Translations under genes and position numbers: made by a program
Shown: piece by piece, positions 1-11,362 of the stretch
Layout: each line of letters opens with the position of its first letter
How positions within the stretch are numbered: position 1 is the stretch's first letter
Assembly (NCBI GenBank): GCA_028095005.1
Contig: CM051463.1
Coordinates: forward strand, 6,432,295-6,496,294
Length of the DNA stretch: 64,000 nt
Direction: 5' to 3'
Source: Rhynchospora pubera
Lineage: Eukaryota; Streptophyta; Magnoliopsida; Poales; Cyperaceae
The notes under the pieces: generated by a model
Databases searched by the model: none
Seen by the model: the letters and a program-made list of their open reading frames with translations, nothing else
Told to the model about the DNA's origin: nothing

Positions 1-183
1 TATATATCATTATCATCTATCAATTCATTTAAAAGTTTGCTGCACACTTCATAAAAAAATATAGTGAAAGTAAAAATTCATATTCATGAAAGTTAGTGTT
101 GTATTCAATTATATGCAAACTATATAAAAGTTATAGTGAAAATAAAATTTCAAATTCATGAAGATTAGTGTTGTATTCAAATG
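1..183 (+). repeat. direct repeat, left copy (cut by window edge)
   Basis: This AT-rich stretch is repeated with few changes in the same orientation at about 8567-8745. Inside it, a unit of about 70 bp containing ATAGTGAAA..TTCATGAA..TTAGTGTTGTATTCAA occurs twice in tandem. The left end is cut by the window, so the full repeat length is unknown. It may mark a segmental duplication or the ends of a large decayed element. No coding signal is seen. Confidence 0.8.
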
Positions 184-1826
184 TCTGGTTGGAAATAAGT
201 TGGATATAAGGAAAAAAAAACATTCTAAAATAATATTATTTTAACTCAAATAGAACCACATGCGTTCTTAAAAAAAAAAATCTAGTAGAAACACAAAAAG
301 AATATAATGAAAGTAACAAATCTTTCTCCTTTCTCCGTTCTAGTGAGAAATAAGCCTACACAATATTACTTTTTACAAGTGCAAGGAGGTACATTACATG
401 TGCTACTGACAAAGTTAGCAATAACGGAATTATCAGTATCAATACTGGTAATGATAATTGTCATAACTAGAATTAGTGATTTTAGTTACGAAGTACTTTT
501 TTTTTTCCTTTAATTTACTAGAATAAGAGATACAATACCTATTTTTTTATGTCAATTTTTCTCTATTATCCTATCAAGTGATTTACTAGTCTCTATTCTC
601 TAACACAATTTTTTTCCCCATAAACAAAGGATTGCTATATAGAACATTGCTATTATTAGGTTAGTTATGTTGTAACAAAAGGCATGCTCATGTCACCCAA
701 ATTGTAGTTTCTTAGACATGTAAATAGGGTTTTGGAGTTTTTGGTGTTGGAAAACTCAATACGGAGACGTGTGTGCTTTTGTGTGTGTGTTTTTTTTCTT
801 TTGTGGAAACATGTTTTTAAAGATGTTGGTGTGTTGTGACGTTTTTATCGGATTTTATATTTTTGTTTGAACAAAATAAAAAAAACCATAGTAATACTAT
901 AATTATGCTGAATCCAAATTAAAATAACTTGTAGTAAAATGCATCGGCAAATCGGTAGTAGAGAACGATATTCGAATTACATTTAACCTTAAATAAGAAA
1001 TTTTGGTTATATTGAATTATAGTATATAATTTTTAACTTTTTGGAGATAAAAAATAGATTAAATCTGCCTAGAAAACGTACCAAATCAAGCAATATTTAT
1101 ACTTTCACAAATATAAAAATAACATATCAACATGAAAATATAATTAAAAAAAAACTATGTTTTTTTAATAAACAAAATTATTTGATAACTTACAGTTGAG
1201 GAAGTTTTCTAATCGTTAATTTTTTTTTTACCATTTTAGATAAACATTCAATAGTTAACTATCTTTTTATTTAGAAATTATCATTTAGTCATATATCAAT
1301 TATCATTTAGAAGTAACTGTTCATTTAGTAATAACAAGAGAGTATTTAATATCTACATAGTCAGCAATACGACAAAATATCAATAGATGTATGCGTTCAC
1401 TTTGTTTATTGTAAATATTTATTTATATATATTCACTTTATCTTTGCGTATGTGTTCACTTTGTTTCGTTTATATGTTCAATTTGTTTGTTATAGATGTT
1501 CATTTTATTCTTGTATCAATACATTTTGTTTTATGTTCATCTTATCTTTGTATCTGTTCACTTTGTTGATGTATATGTTTATCTTTGAGAAAACAAGATA
1601 GAGTTCACATGATAGAAGCGGAAGAAAATGAGACTGAAATAAAGAAAGAGAGGTGGAATCAAAGGAAAATCTGAAGAGAGTAGAAATGAAGGTGAGATAA
1701 GGAATAGGAAGAAGTGAGAGAGAGGGGAAAGACGGCCGGGTTAGGAAAGGAAAGAAAGGGGGCATACGAAAATTGCTTCCTACACGCTTCAAGTTTGGAG
1801 ATCCACTCCTCTTTCCCTTATCGATA
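184..1826. other. AT-rich stretch without recognisable gene
   Basis: The stretch is AT-rich with many homopolymer runs. The open frames are short, composition-driven and lack motifs. A purine-rich segment lies at about 1600-1760. Positions 1818-1826 (TTATCGATA) form the left target-site duplication of the next element. I see no gene. Confidence 0.6.
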
Positions 1827-2738
1827 GGGAAAATCAGCTATATACCCCTCAAATCATAGCCAATTGGAAATATCCCCCTCTAATTATTATATTTGGAAAT
1901 ATCCCCCTCCAATCTTCATGACTATAGATATATATCCTTTTTCTTATTTTCAATGATTTTTTAATTTTGAAAAATTGCTTTCAAAATTTTCGGACAGAAA
2001 TACCCTCATCTTCTCCTGACTATTCACCTTCCTGCTAGTTTTTGCTATGTATATGATAAAAAAATAATACGATATCATGTATTTCTTTCTCATATCAAAT
2101 ATTTTCATTTTTACTCTATCGCAACAAAAAAATTTCTACTTCTCCTTAAAATCGCTAGAATACAATTGTGACCCGAATCCAAGTTTTAAAACCAATTCAT
2201 CATGTATTACGTGCCAGTATATATATTCAAAAAACCTAATCGAGCAATCCAAATTTAATCGAAACTTATAATTTAATGATTTTAATACTTCTCCCTTTCT
2301 ACCTCTTTGTATGAGATACTGGTAAACCCTTTGATTGATTGCTACCATCAATTGATGGACCCTTGAATAACGAATGATGAGTGATAGTCCTCATTTGATG
2401 ATGTACTCTCCATGAGTGAGCAAAATCCTTTCAAAATTTGTGTATCTGCTCTAGTGGTTACAAGTGTTTTCCACTGATTTCAAGAAATAAGAACTTTACT
2501 GTGTGAAGAGGTAAAATGTCTGAAGGAAAAAAGGACTTTGGGAAGATGAACCGTCTACTGAGGGCATTTCTGTCTGATTATTTCAAAAATAATTTTTCAG
2601 AACTTAAAATCATTTGAAATAATAAAAAGGACAAATATCTATAACACTGATGATTATATGGGGATATTTCCAAATTTAAAGATTAGAGGGGATATTTCTA
2701 ATTGGCTATAATTTAAGGGGTATGTATCTTATTTTCCC
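1827..2738. mobile_element. non-autonomous long-TIR element (Mutator-like)
   Basis: The left end GGGAAAATCAGCTATATACC and the reverse complement of the right end GGGAAAATAAGATACATACC start a terminal inverted repeat that continues for roughly 150-200 bp; both arms carry the repeated phrase GGAAATATCCCC. Flanks are TTATCGATA (1818-1826) and TTACCGATA (2739-2747), a 9 bp target-site duplication with one mismatch. Long TIRs and a 9 bp duplication fit the Mutator superfamily. There is no transposase frame, so it is a 0.9 kb non-autonomous copy. Confidence 0.7.
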
Positions 2739-2747
2739 TTACCGATA

Positions 2748-4042
2748 ATATATTATCTTGCCATTCTTTAATTAAAGTTTCTAATTCAAGTCCCTGTTGA
2801 AATATGAAGGACATTTTAGTCAAAAAAGAGTGAATCACTAATGTTGAAACATGTATGAAGCAATTCCCGGGACATACGTGAAAGATACATAAGGAAAGGA
2901 CGCGGAGAGAGATGACACAGATAGAAGAGGGTATGAAGAAATAAATTAAATGGTGTGGATGATATTTTTTGGATGGTTATCACTTCCAATTAAGAGAAGG
3001 GTTCCGCTCTCACACTTTTTTCTCTGCCACAACTGCCACAGATTTCTGTCCGTGAGATCAAAATAGATGAATGGCAGCAATTGAATTTTAATAGCTGAAT
3101 TTTATTGCTCTTTTTGACTTTTGTCTCCTCCTTCCCGAAATAAGAAACAATCACATACGGAAGAAAATTTTCTTCGTTCTCACCTCTGCTGAGTCTGCTC
3201 TCTCCCGCCCCCTTTTCTTTTGTTCTCGTGCTCTCCTCTCTCATGCTGGTGCACGAATCTGAAAAGAGATTGTGCTCTCTCCTTAGTTCTTTCTATATGT
3301 TTCTTCTCTCTTATCTTCTTTCTCTCTAATTTTACTTTAACCTTTCTTCTTCATTCGTCCAACTATCATTAATTTGACAATTCCATCTGAAAGCGCACAT
3401 CTCTTATTAGACGACACAACTAAAAAATTCCACTCAGAACGTTAACTTACCAGACTACATGTCTACCCCAGAGTGAAAAGAAATTAAAAGGCCCAAATAA
3501 GAACAGAAAAATACAACTCTAAAAGTTTAAAAAATGGGCGCACTGAGGTGCCAATAAATTGGGGAAATAAGCATGCGAATAGAATAAAATATCTACTGCA
3601 TAAATTAGAACTTAGAAAAATGCTAAAGGGCAAGACGATGGAAATGTTGTAATTAATAAGAAGTCATATTTCTTAGGTTTAATTTATTCAGCAATTTTCA
3701 AATGGTTCCTATAATTAAAATAAATCAGTTAATTTGCATATGGATCTCCTCTTAATCTATTAACTAGAAATAATTAATTTTCTGATCCTTTTGGTTCTTT
3801 GATAGATTATCAATTCTTAAACTTTTTATGGATATTCACGGACATGAAAAATAACACACTTTAGAGTTATGTACAATTTTTTTAAAGAAAAGAAATTGCA
3901 TGGAGAAAGGAGAGATTAGCACAAGAGAAAGAGCGACAGCACTAGAGAGAAAAACACGAGCACAATTGCGAAAGGGAGAGAGCGTCCAAGCACCAGGACA
4001 AAAGTGAACGTGGGGGAGAGAGAGAAAATATAGAAAGTCTCT
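2748..4042. other. intergenic, nothing recognised
   Basis: CT/GA-rich tracts occur at about 3170-3350 and 3890-4030. The open frames over them are low-complexity translations without a family match. I see no splice-supported gene. Confidence 0.5.
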
Positions 4043-4201
4043 GGGGTCGTTTGGATGGGTTGGGAATTGGGGGAATAGCCTATTCCTAGTTATAAATTTA
4101 TTGGAAAGTGTGTAACTTTGTGAAGAGTTTGGATTGTTTATAATAAATTTATGGCTAGGAATTGGAAATTTCCCCAATTCCCAACCCATCCAAACGACTC
4201 C
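4043..4201. mobile_element. MITE, family 1 copy 1
   Basis: A foldback of 159 bp whose ends pair: GGGGTCGTTTGGATGGGTT at the left, AACCCATCCAAACGACTCC at the right, with pairing continuing into GGGAATTGGGG/CCCCAATTCCC. The centre contains AAGTGTGTAACTTTGTGAAG, which recurs in the element at 14971-15131. The two are therefore one family. No coding capacity. The superfamily is uncertain; a PIF/Harbinger-type MITE is a guess from the TIR style. Confidence 0.75.
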
Positions 4202-4739
4202 TTTTATGTGATCGTTTCGTATTCAGAAGAGAGGAGACAAAATGTCACAAAGAGTAATAAAATGCAGTTATTAAATTTGAATCAAGACCATCCATCTATC
4301 TTAATCCGATAGATGGAAACAGTGTGGCAGCGGAACCCCTCTCTCCAATTAAATAGCCATAGTAAAATTTTATATTTCGTATTGTTTGTAGTTACCGAAT
4401 TTGTATGGCCTGCAAATCTTAACCGTCAAAATTAGAACGGGATCGGAATCTTCTGCGTGTTTTTTTTTAACACGCAATGCAACTATGCAAGTTTTTTTAC
4501 TCATGGTCGTCCAATATAATTTCGACCGACAAATTTTTACGAGACGCACGAATGTCGACGATTGTGGTATTAATCACGGGCATCAATGATCGGACGGTTA
4601 TAATCAAAGCCTGCAAGCAAGCTCCAGAGAATATTGATCCGCCACATCATACGGTGGTCTTTGAATGATTTTATTTTAAAGATTATTCCGTATTCAGACC
4701 TAAAACTAAGAGAGAGAAATGAGAAATCAGACCTGGTCA
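4202..4739. other. intergenic, nothing recognised
   Basis: The overlapping short open frames at 4401-4668 show no motif. I see no gene or repeat structure. Confidence 0.4.
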
Positions 4740-5558
4740 ATCAGATTGAGGAAGAGGGAGAGGGAAGGAGAAAGCAAAACAGACGGCGTGCTTGATCCTT
4801 CAGTTTCTGAGTAAGTTAGGTAATGTTATTGCTCTTTGTGATTTGGATCGACATACGTACCTTGATAGGAAGAAATTTGAATTTGGTTCACTTTGGATTA
4901 CTAGGCATGGATCTCAAATTTACACTGTTAGGGAAGTTATAGACTGGAATGATCATTGCTGGTGTCCTTGCAAAGCAGTTGGCTATTGATGTAGTGTTCA
5001 TTCTATTGGGAATTATGTCACTTTGCTTTGTTGAGGGATTATCATTTGTCCAATCTCGATGATATGTTGGCTCATTACAAATTTAATTGTGTCTAGAGCT
5101 CACATTTCCAGGTCCAAGTTTTTATTCATTTCGGCACAAAATGGTTTATTACTGTTGTTCTCCTCCTAACTGTTGTACTGATTAGTTGTTGTCAAATATA
5201 ATATTGCTTCTTCTTTTGTCTTTACTTCTGTTTTATTTTCTTAAAGAAGGTTAGTTGGTAAATGAACATACCCATCATAGTTTCATTAACAAAATAAAAA
5301 CCTTTTTAATGCCGCTCTTGTTGTTTGCGGTAGTTCGTATCGCATGTGAGAATTGTAGTACTCGAAAAAAAAACAAGGAGTATTTTTAGTGTATATTTTG
5401 TTCCTTCATATAAAAATACTCAATAAGATCGATGAACATATACTGTTGCAGTTTTAGAGAAATGGATGGCTTCATTTAAATGTCCCATTACAATTCTTAT
5501 ATCTATCTGCAATAAATGTCCAGTAATTAAGTTGCTATTCTTATTATGTTTCCTAGAA

Positions 5559-5626
5559 GCTCAATAACTCAATGGTAGAAGCATTAGGCTGACCTTCATG
5601 TATTTGAGTGTTCAATCCCTGTATGC
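5559..5626 (+). other. tRNA-like sequence (probable tRNA pseudogene)
   Basis: The segment has an A-box-like run AACTCAATGGTAGAAGCA followed about 35 bases later by a B-box-like GTGTTCAATCCCTG. The spacing resembles a tRNA, but the acceptor arms do not pair convincingly and no anticodon arm is clear. It lies in the part of copy A that is missing from copy B. Probably a tRNA-derived fragment, not a working tRNA. Confidence 0.3.
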
Positions 5627-5935
5627 ATTTAATTTCAAAAAAGCTGGATGGCTATGACCTTCCTCTTTGTTCCAAAAAGGAAAAAAGTTTTTCTGTTCTA
5701 ATTGGCAGAATAGATGTTATGATCAACTCTATATATTTTTTTACATTACCACTTTGAAATCTGGTCAAGTTTAAGTATTATTGTGGCCAAAAGTTATAGT
5801 ATGGTCATATCATTTTGCAAATGAACTTCCACATAAACTTATCAAGTATTGTCTAGTTGGCATATAAATTGTTATCGTTATTGCCTTAGCACAAGTGTTA
5901 CTTCATACATATTAACTTTTCTTTTCGTGATGTAG

Positions 5936-6017
5936 GTCCCATGAAGCAGCATCATTAATTATGAAGAATACAGTTCACCTCAGATTTAGCATGAGTGGTC
6001 TAGAAAAGGACTTGCTG
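5936..6017 (+). pseudogene. conserved exon-like block, copy A (unidentified)
   Basis: The block is bounded by TGTAG on the left and GTACGTG on the right, a plausible acceptor and donor. One frame reads SHEAASLIMKNTVHLRFSMS followed by GLEKDLL without a stop. The paralogous block at 22683-22765 reads SHKVASSMMKNTVHLRFGLS then GLEKNLL in the same register. Most differences leave this frame open, which suggests a coding origin. I cannot assign the family. The preceding base count differs by one between copies (82 versus 83 bases), so at least one copy is out of phase. Confidence 0.4.
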
Positions 6018-7041
6018 GTACGTGATTTTAATTGTTATTTCAATGTATTAATTACACAACTTCTCTATGTAATGATGGGTGCATGTCAAGAGTTCTTTTT
6101 GTAATTTATATGTGCTACTGAGCCTAGAAGAAGGATACTGTATTCAGGTTTTGAAGTGGTTTCTATTGAACAGTTCATGTCAGAACCTTAATTAAGTATT
6201 TTATTATCCCAAAATTGATATTTTCAATGCCATCTATATGTAGATTTTGCCCTTAAACCATTGCTGTGAGGAAAATGTTACTATCTGATCCTTCTTTGAA
6301 GCAAATTTGGCGCTTTATGAAGATGTATGTGTTCTCTACTTAATGAATTTTTTTAAGTTACTATTAGACAAGTTGATTGGGCCAGGAAAGTAACATCATC
6401 TTTTCAGGTAGATTTAAGAAAAGTCCACACCTGAATGCAACACATTCACATGCCAGTAAAAAAAGGTGGAATTGGTAAAATGTGGTATCCCACATTGCAC
6501 CTTCAATTTAGATCTACACAAATGGTGCTAGAATGTATTTGTGCAGATAAAAAACTTAAGCTGCTAACTTTTGGCCTTTGCACTTGGATTTTTGCAGCTG
6601 CTAGCAAGCTAATGATGGCTTCCTCGTTTGTGGGAATAATTGGGACTGAACTAGAACAACGATCCATCCAAATTGAGCTCCCTAAATGCACACACTAAAA
6701 GAGTAAAAAACCAGGAGCTTAGATTCATTCTCGGAGAAGAATCTAGGATTGGTATCTATCAATGGCCTCACCATTTTATAAACTGGGTTCCCTTCAGTTA
6801 CAGTACTTGAGGAAGTGTTTTGCTGATGATGTGCCTTTACGATAAGTATCACAAGGTGTCATCCTCCAAGTTTCTCCTTAAACCTCAATCAGGTACCAGT
6901 TTGACAAATTGATTAGAATAACAAAAATAACAGCAAACTAAAATCTATCTTACTTCAATGGGTCACTAACTGCATAAGTTACTATAGTTCATTTTCCATC
7001 TGAGATTCTTTTTTTACTAATTGATTAGAATGAACTTCCAG

Positions 7042-7127
7042 CCACCAAGATTCAGCTGCTATGATGAGACTAAACAAATCTATGCTTCGAGAAGAAACTT
7101 ACGGCCATCAATGATTAACACAGCAAG
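7042..7127 (+). pseudogene. AGPase large-subunit-like exon, copy A
   Basis: After an acceptor-like TTCCAG the sequence reads PPRFSCYDETKQIYASRRNL then RPSMI. This resembles the stretch of plant glucose-1-phosphate adenylyltransferase large subunits around PPRFSFYD.TK.IYTSRRNLPPSKI, just before the left-handed helix domain. A donor-like AAG|GTTCTT follows at the place where that plant exon usually ends. One base is missing near the end relative to the expected NNSK codons, so the reading frame is broken. Neighbouring AGPase exons were looked for by eye and not found. It is therefore an isolated exon fragment. Confidence 0.55.
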
Positions 7128-7330
7128 GTTCTTTACACTCCTTAGTAAATTACTTTATTCATGTGTATCCTGTGTACATTATTAGGTTTGAGAAAAAGCT
7201 CCATGATGCCATCAAAAATGGAAAAGCATCTTGCAGCCTCCTACAAACAAAAATTTAACAGTGCTATTCCCATAAAATGTAATTTTCTGAAACATGCCTA
7301 AACTATTTATCTCATTTCAGTATCAGTGCT

Positions 7331-8566
7331 TCTTGGTATATCCATGCAGGCTAAGGTAACACCATTTAGTTTTAATATTGCTTGTTTTGGAATAGATTGT
7401 ACTCAGCCATGTCGATTATACTCAGCCCTGATCAACACCAACTGGAGGCAATCTCGCAGCCGGAGCCATGCAACAAAGCGAAGGGAGTGCCACCGGTACC
7501 GCCTTCAGCGAGACAGAGATGCGACAAGGACGAGGATTCCTTCCAATAAGGAGTTGTTGAGGCGAGAGCTGTCGCCTCCAGTTCATCGGTGGGGCCTGCC
7601 GGGACTCAGGAAATGGACCTTCAGACTGTTGCCGAGCCGGTTCTGTAACATGTCTCTTGATTAGATCAGAAATCAAGAGTTCCTTTTTGTTTCTTGTTGT
7701 TTTTCCTAATTTCTTTCTAGTTTCTGTTGTTTGGGAAACTGATTGAGTTTGTGTATAGAAGAATTAGGATTTAGGAAGCAGTTTACTGTCATATTATAGC
7801 CATTTCAGTTGGAGAAATCGATTTATTTCAGGTTGAGAGTATATATTTTTTTATGATTAGGTTGAGAGTATGCATTCAATAAGGATGTAATCAATTTCGA
7901 GCTGATTAATCAGGCGTTTTGCATTACTTTCAATAATCTTGATTAATTTCTAATATTATTGTTCGTGACTCTCTGAGTCGAAATTTTCATTGTGTGTCGG
8001 ATTAGTTATTAGTAAATTATTACATTTCAGTTTTGAGTTGGTATCAAAGAGGAATTATTTTCTTCAGTTTCCGCATATAATATTTAAAAATAAAAATGTG
8101 CCAGAAATAAACCTTAAAAAATTGGGAGACCACCCCAATTATTAACAGGTCGCACGTTCGAAAACCGAAGAGGTCTTTTATATAGACATTTAATTTAAAA
8201 ATAAATTGGAAGACTTCACATCAATTTATCTTAAAAAAAAATATTATACAACAAGTTTGATGATATGTGACTGCAAATTGTACATGAGTTCTGCAACTTA
8301 GTTAAATAGCCTTGCTTCCATGGATTAGCAAGGTTAATTAGTGCCAAAAATTGTTGTCTGCTTTTCAGACGGAAGATATATTCTGCAGATTGGTAATGTG
8401 TGCGTTTTTTTTTTAAATTTTATTGTTACATTGGCGACTGATTTGTTTGGACGACATGATAATATCAATATTGATACCATTGCAATAATTTATCAAATCA
8501 GAAAATTAAATTATAATATATTCTTTGTAGTTTATTCATGTGTCGAATTTGATAGGTTTCAAATCT
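7331..8566. other. intergenic with a short GC-rich patch
   Basis: A GC-richer patch at about 7430-7650 contrasts with its surroundings and is open in more than one frame, but no motif is recognisable. It could be a fragment of a gene or an element. The rest is AT-rich and holds nothing I can support. Confidence 0.4.
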
Positions 8567-8745
8567 TATATATCATTATTATCTATCAATTCACTTAAAA
8601 GTTTGGTGCACACTTCATAAAAAAATATAGTGAAAGTAAAAATTCATATTCATGAAAGTTAGTGTTGTATTCAATTACATGCAAACCACATAAAAAAAAT
8701 ATAGTGAAAATAAAATTTCATTCTTATGAAAGTTAGTGTTGTATG
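8567..8745 (+). repeat. direct repeat, right copy
   Basis: Near-copy of bases 1-183 in the same orientation, including the internal tandem of about 70 bp. The pair is about 8.57 kb apart. The homology fades after TTAGTGTTGTATG near 8745. Confidence 0.8.
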
Positions 8746-8994
8746 TATCCTATATATTTGACACTAGCCACTCCATTCGCTAGAATAAGGAATTAAGAAC
8801 AAGCAGTTTGAATTGAATAATATTTTTTCGCGCAAGTGACAAGAGAGAGAAATAAATCATTTAAGTTTGTCATCCCATTTTGAATAATTTAATTAATATT
8901 CTTTGTACTTTTGAAATTTGACTCGATTGAACAAATGAATTACGATGCTATTCCAAGTTTAACAATGTGACTAGCAATGTAATTATTTTAATAA

Positions 8995-9639
8995 GAGGAT
9001 TGCTAAAATGTTATGCATAGCACGGATGTTCTTCGTACTCCGAATTCGTTTTTGAATTTTTACTTTAAGTAACCGATCCAAACCGTTCATTATTCTTTTT
9101 ATATTAAAATCTCATTAAAAATCAAATTTCTCCACCTCTCTCCCTACTGCAATTGACACCATGACTGGTCAAATACAAGTCAACCCAGACTATCTGACGT
9201 GATATTCTTGCATGGCTTCGTGCCTCTCTCTCACAAAACATCCTTGCTCACGTTGTCTCCTCCGCAACTTCTCTTGATCTTTTTGGCGCACCGCAAACTA
9301 GCCTGCGCAATCACATTCGATAGAAATTCCAATCCTTCACTATCTGTATCTTCTTGTCTCCTTCTTGAAAAAGCTGCTAGTAAAAGTACATTTTTTTTAT
9401 TTTTTTCAGATTTTTTAAAATACTTAATCTAATAAATTCTCGACCCTTGAATAACAATGATTTTCAAAAATCTGAAAAAATAGTAAAAAAATAAAAAAAT
9501 GTAAAATTTGGTTTCTAATAAGATTTCAATATGTAGAAGATAATGAACGGTTTGAATTAGTTGTTTGAAGCATGAAATGCAAGAACGAATCCGTAACACG
9601 AAGGGCATCCGTGTTATGCATAGTATTTTAGCAATCCTC
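8995..9639. mobile_element. non-autonomous TIR element with 9 bp duplication (Mutator-like)
   Basis: The left end GAGGATTGCTAAAATGTTAT and the right end (reverse complement GAGGATTGCTAAAATACTAT) form TIRs of at least about 90 bp. Both arms carry GCATAGCACGG/GCATAACACGG and GATCCAAACCGTTC-like phrases. A perfect 9 bp duplication TTTTAATAA flanks it at 8986-8994 and 9640-9648. The open frame inside (9199-9432) has no motif. Long TIRs and the 9 bp duplication suggest a Mutator-type non-autonomous element of 645 bp. Confidence 0.75.
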
Positions 9640-9660
9640 TTTTAATAATATATTTATAAT

Positions 9661-9900
9661 ATGAGAAAACCTATGGTGCATACTAATGTACGAAATCTTC
9701 GGTGCATACTGATCCGAACTCTTGGATCTGTTTCAAAATGACCGATCCAAATCGTCCAATATGATCTGGTCGGTAAGGAGATTATAATAGGAAGATCATA
9801 TTGGACGGTTTGGATCGGTCATTTTGAAGCAGATCCAAGAGTTCGGATCAGTATGCACCGAAACTTCCGTACATTAGTATGCACCATAGGTTTTCTCATA
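9661..9900. mobile_element. near-perfect foldback element
   Basis: The two arms of about 107 bases are reverse complements with roughly four mismatches: ATGAGAAAACCTATGGTGCA at the left end pairs with TGCACCATAGGTTTTCTCAT at the right end. The loop is only about 25 bases. The arms include GATCCAAACCGTCCAATATG, similar to a phrase in the neighbouring 8995-9639 element, so the two may be related. The target-site duplication is unclear in the AT-rich flanks. The high arm identity suggests recent origin or gene conversion. It would fold into a long hairpin if transcribed. Confidence 0.75.
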
Positions 9901-9904
9901 TAAA

Positions 9905-10330
9905 TATTCTTATTATTAACTATTTTATTATTCTGACTATCATTATTATACAATAACAACAACAACAACAATTAGTTTAATATAATATTGTTATTAATTA
10001 TTTTATAGTAATATCATATTATTACAAATACCATATTAATTATTTTTATAATATAATTATAATATTCTTATTATTACTAATTTTATTGTTTTGATTATAA
10101 TGTTAAATAATAACAATTACTTTTTATAATGATGTTATTAATTATTTTATTATTAAATTATACAATTTTAAAATTTATTATTAAATAATATTATTAAAAT
10201 ATTTAAATAAATAAATAATTAAAAAATAAATTGAAAAATAAAATAAATGATTATTAAATAATAATTATTAATTATTTTATTATTTTGATTTTTAGTAATA
10301 ATAATAATTTACTTAATAAAATTCGGCCAA
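9905..10330. repeat. AT-only low-complexity tract
   Basis: The tract is almost entirely A and T, built from ATT/AAT steps, with a short (ACA)n run near 9950-9972. No gene. Confidence 0.8.
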
Positions 10331-11362
10331 ATGAATAAAAAAAATATGATTATTTTATTTCATCTCTTCCTTTCTTTTTCTCAACTTACCATCTAAATAA
10401 CATTTTTTTCATTCCAAACTAACACTCTTCCCACTCTTTCTAATTTTTCTTTTCGAAAGAGTATTTCCTTGCTTATTCCCAAAACATCGCATGAGGCTTG
10501 AGTAGCGAATGAATCTGTCGATGCATGATAAACATGCCTATTGCAACAACTCCGCTCCAACAAAAGTTAACTTCGGTCTATCAGAAATGTTTAAACCTTT
10601 TGCTCGTTATTAAATCTAGACTACTGATCTGATCAGATCATAAAAAAAAATGGTCTACATTGCATGTAGTAAACATTTGTTTATTCTTTTGGACTCAAAA
10701 TTGGATAGTCTTTTAGATTGATGCCTTTATTAGCAGAAATTATTGATTAATTTGATATTGTTTTTTTTTATTCCAGTAGTAATTTTTTTTTAATAGAAAA
10801 TGTAACGTTCAGAATTCTGACAATAAAGAAATGTAATGTTCATAATTATTTCTGTAATATAAAAATAATTAATTCTGAATTGTGACAATTGACAAATAAC
10901 GTGCATCATCATTATTTTTGTAAAACATAAACTCGTTCACTGAAGAAAAGTTTTTAATTTTGGCTAACAGAGTTTATCAAATCTAAACACCAATTTCGTG
11001 TCCTATCAAATCTAAATCCAATCCTGTTTAGTCCATTTGCACAACAAAACTGACTTAAAATATAATGAAATATAAGCTAATTTTAGAATTCATTTATGCA
11101 ACCATGCATTTGAATATCAGAGATTTGTGTAATTTGAAGTTTGTATAATTTTTATCAATTTGAGTTCATGTCAGCATAACTAATTAACAACTTAACTTAA
11201 TTATTTACGTAGAACTGTATAACAGTACAAGTCATGCGAGTTTATTATGCTACTTACAACCAGTTGCTTAAAAGAAAAACGACCTAAGAAGAGCAATCAA
11301 AGAAATGAAAAGAGTCAACTAGATATATACAAAGTGCAATATAAAAAAATTATATAAAAAGT
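10331..11362. other. intergenic, 3' flank of the ankyrin gene
   Basis: AT-rich sequence with no open frame of note. The last few hundred bases probably hold the 3' untranslated region and poly(A) signals of the minus-strand gene that ends at 11363, but no single signal can be chosen with confidence. Confidence 0.4.

Larger units (their letters stand above)
4740..7330 (+). pseudogene. decayed spliced locus, copy A (contains AGPase large-subunit-like exon)
   Basis: This stretch is colinear with 21780-24170 on the same strand, with many indels, so it is one half of a dispersed segmental duplication. Shared blocks include the GA-rich leader (4740-4800), TCTATTGGGAATTATG near 5003, an exon-like block at 5936-6017, a block at 6594-6890 and an AGPase-like exon at 7042-7127. 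Several blocks keep AG acceptors and GT donors, which points to a once-spliced gene. No long frame survives, and the order of coding pieces is not that of one AGPase gene, so it may be a mosaic. Apart from the AGPase-like exon I do not recognise the product. Copy A carries about 290 bp (5330-5620) absent from copy B. Confidence 0.5.

Noticed and set aside
5559..5626. Functional tRNA gene
   Set aside because: Box-like motifs are present but acceptor and anticodon stems do not form; kept only as a tRNA-like fragment.
7326..7664. Arg-rich 112-codon frame
   Set aside because: Sits in a short GC-rich patch open in several frames; no recognisable motif.
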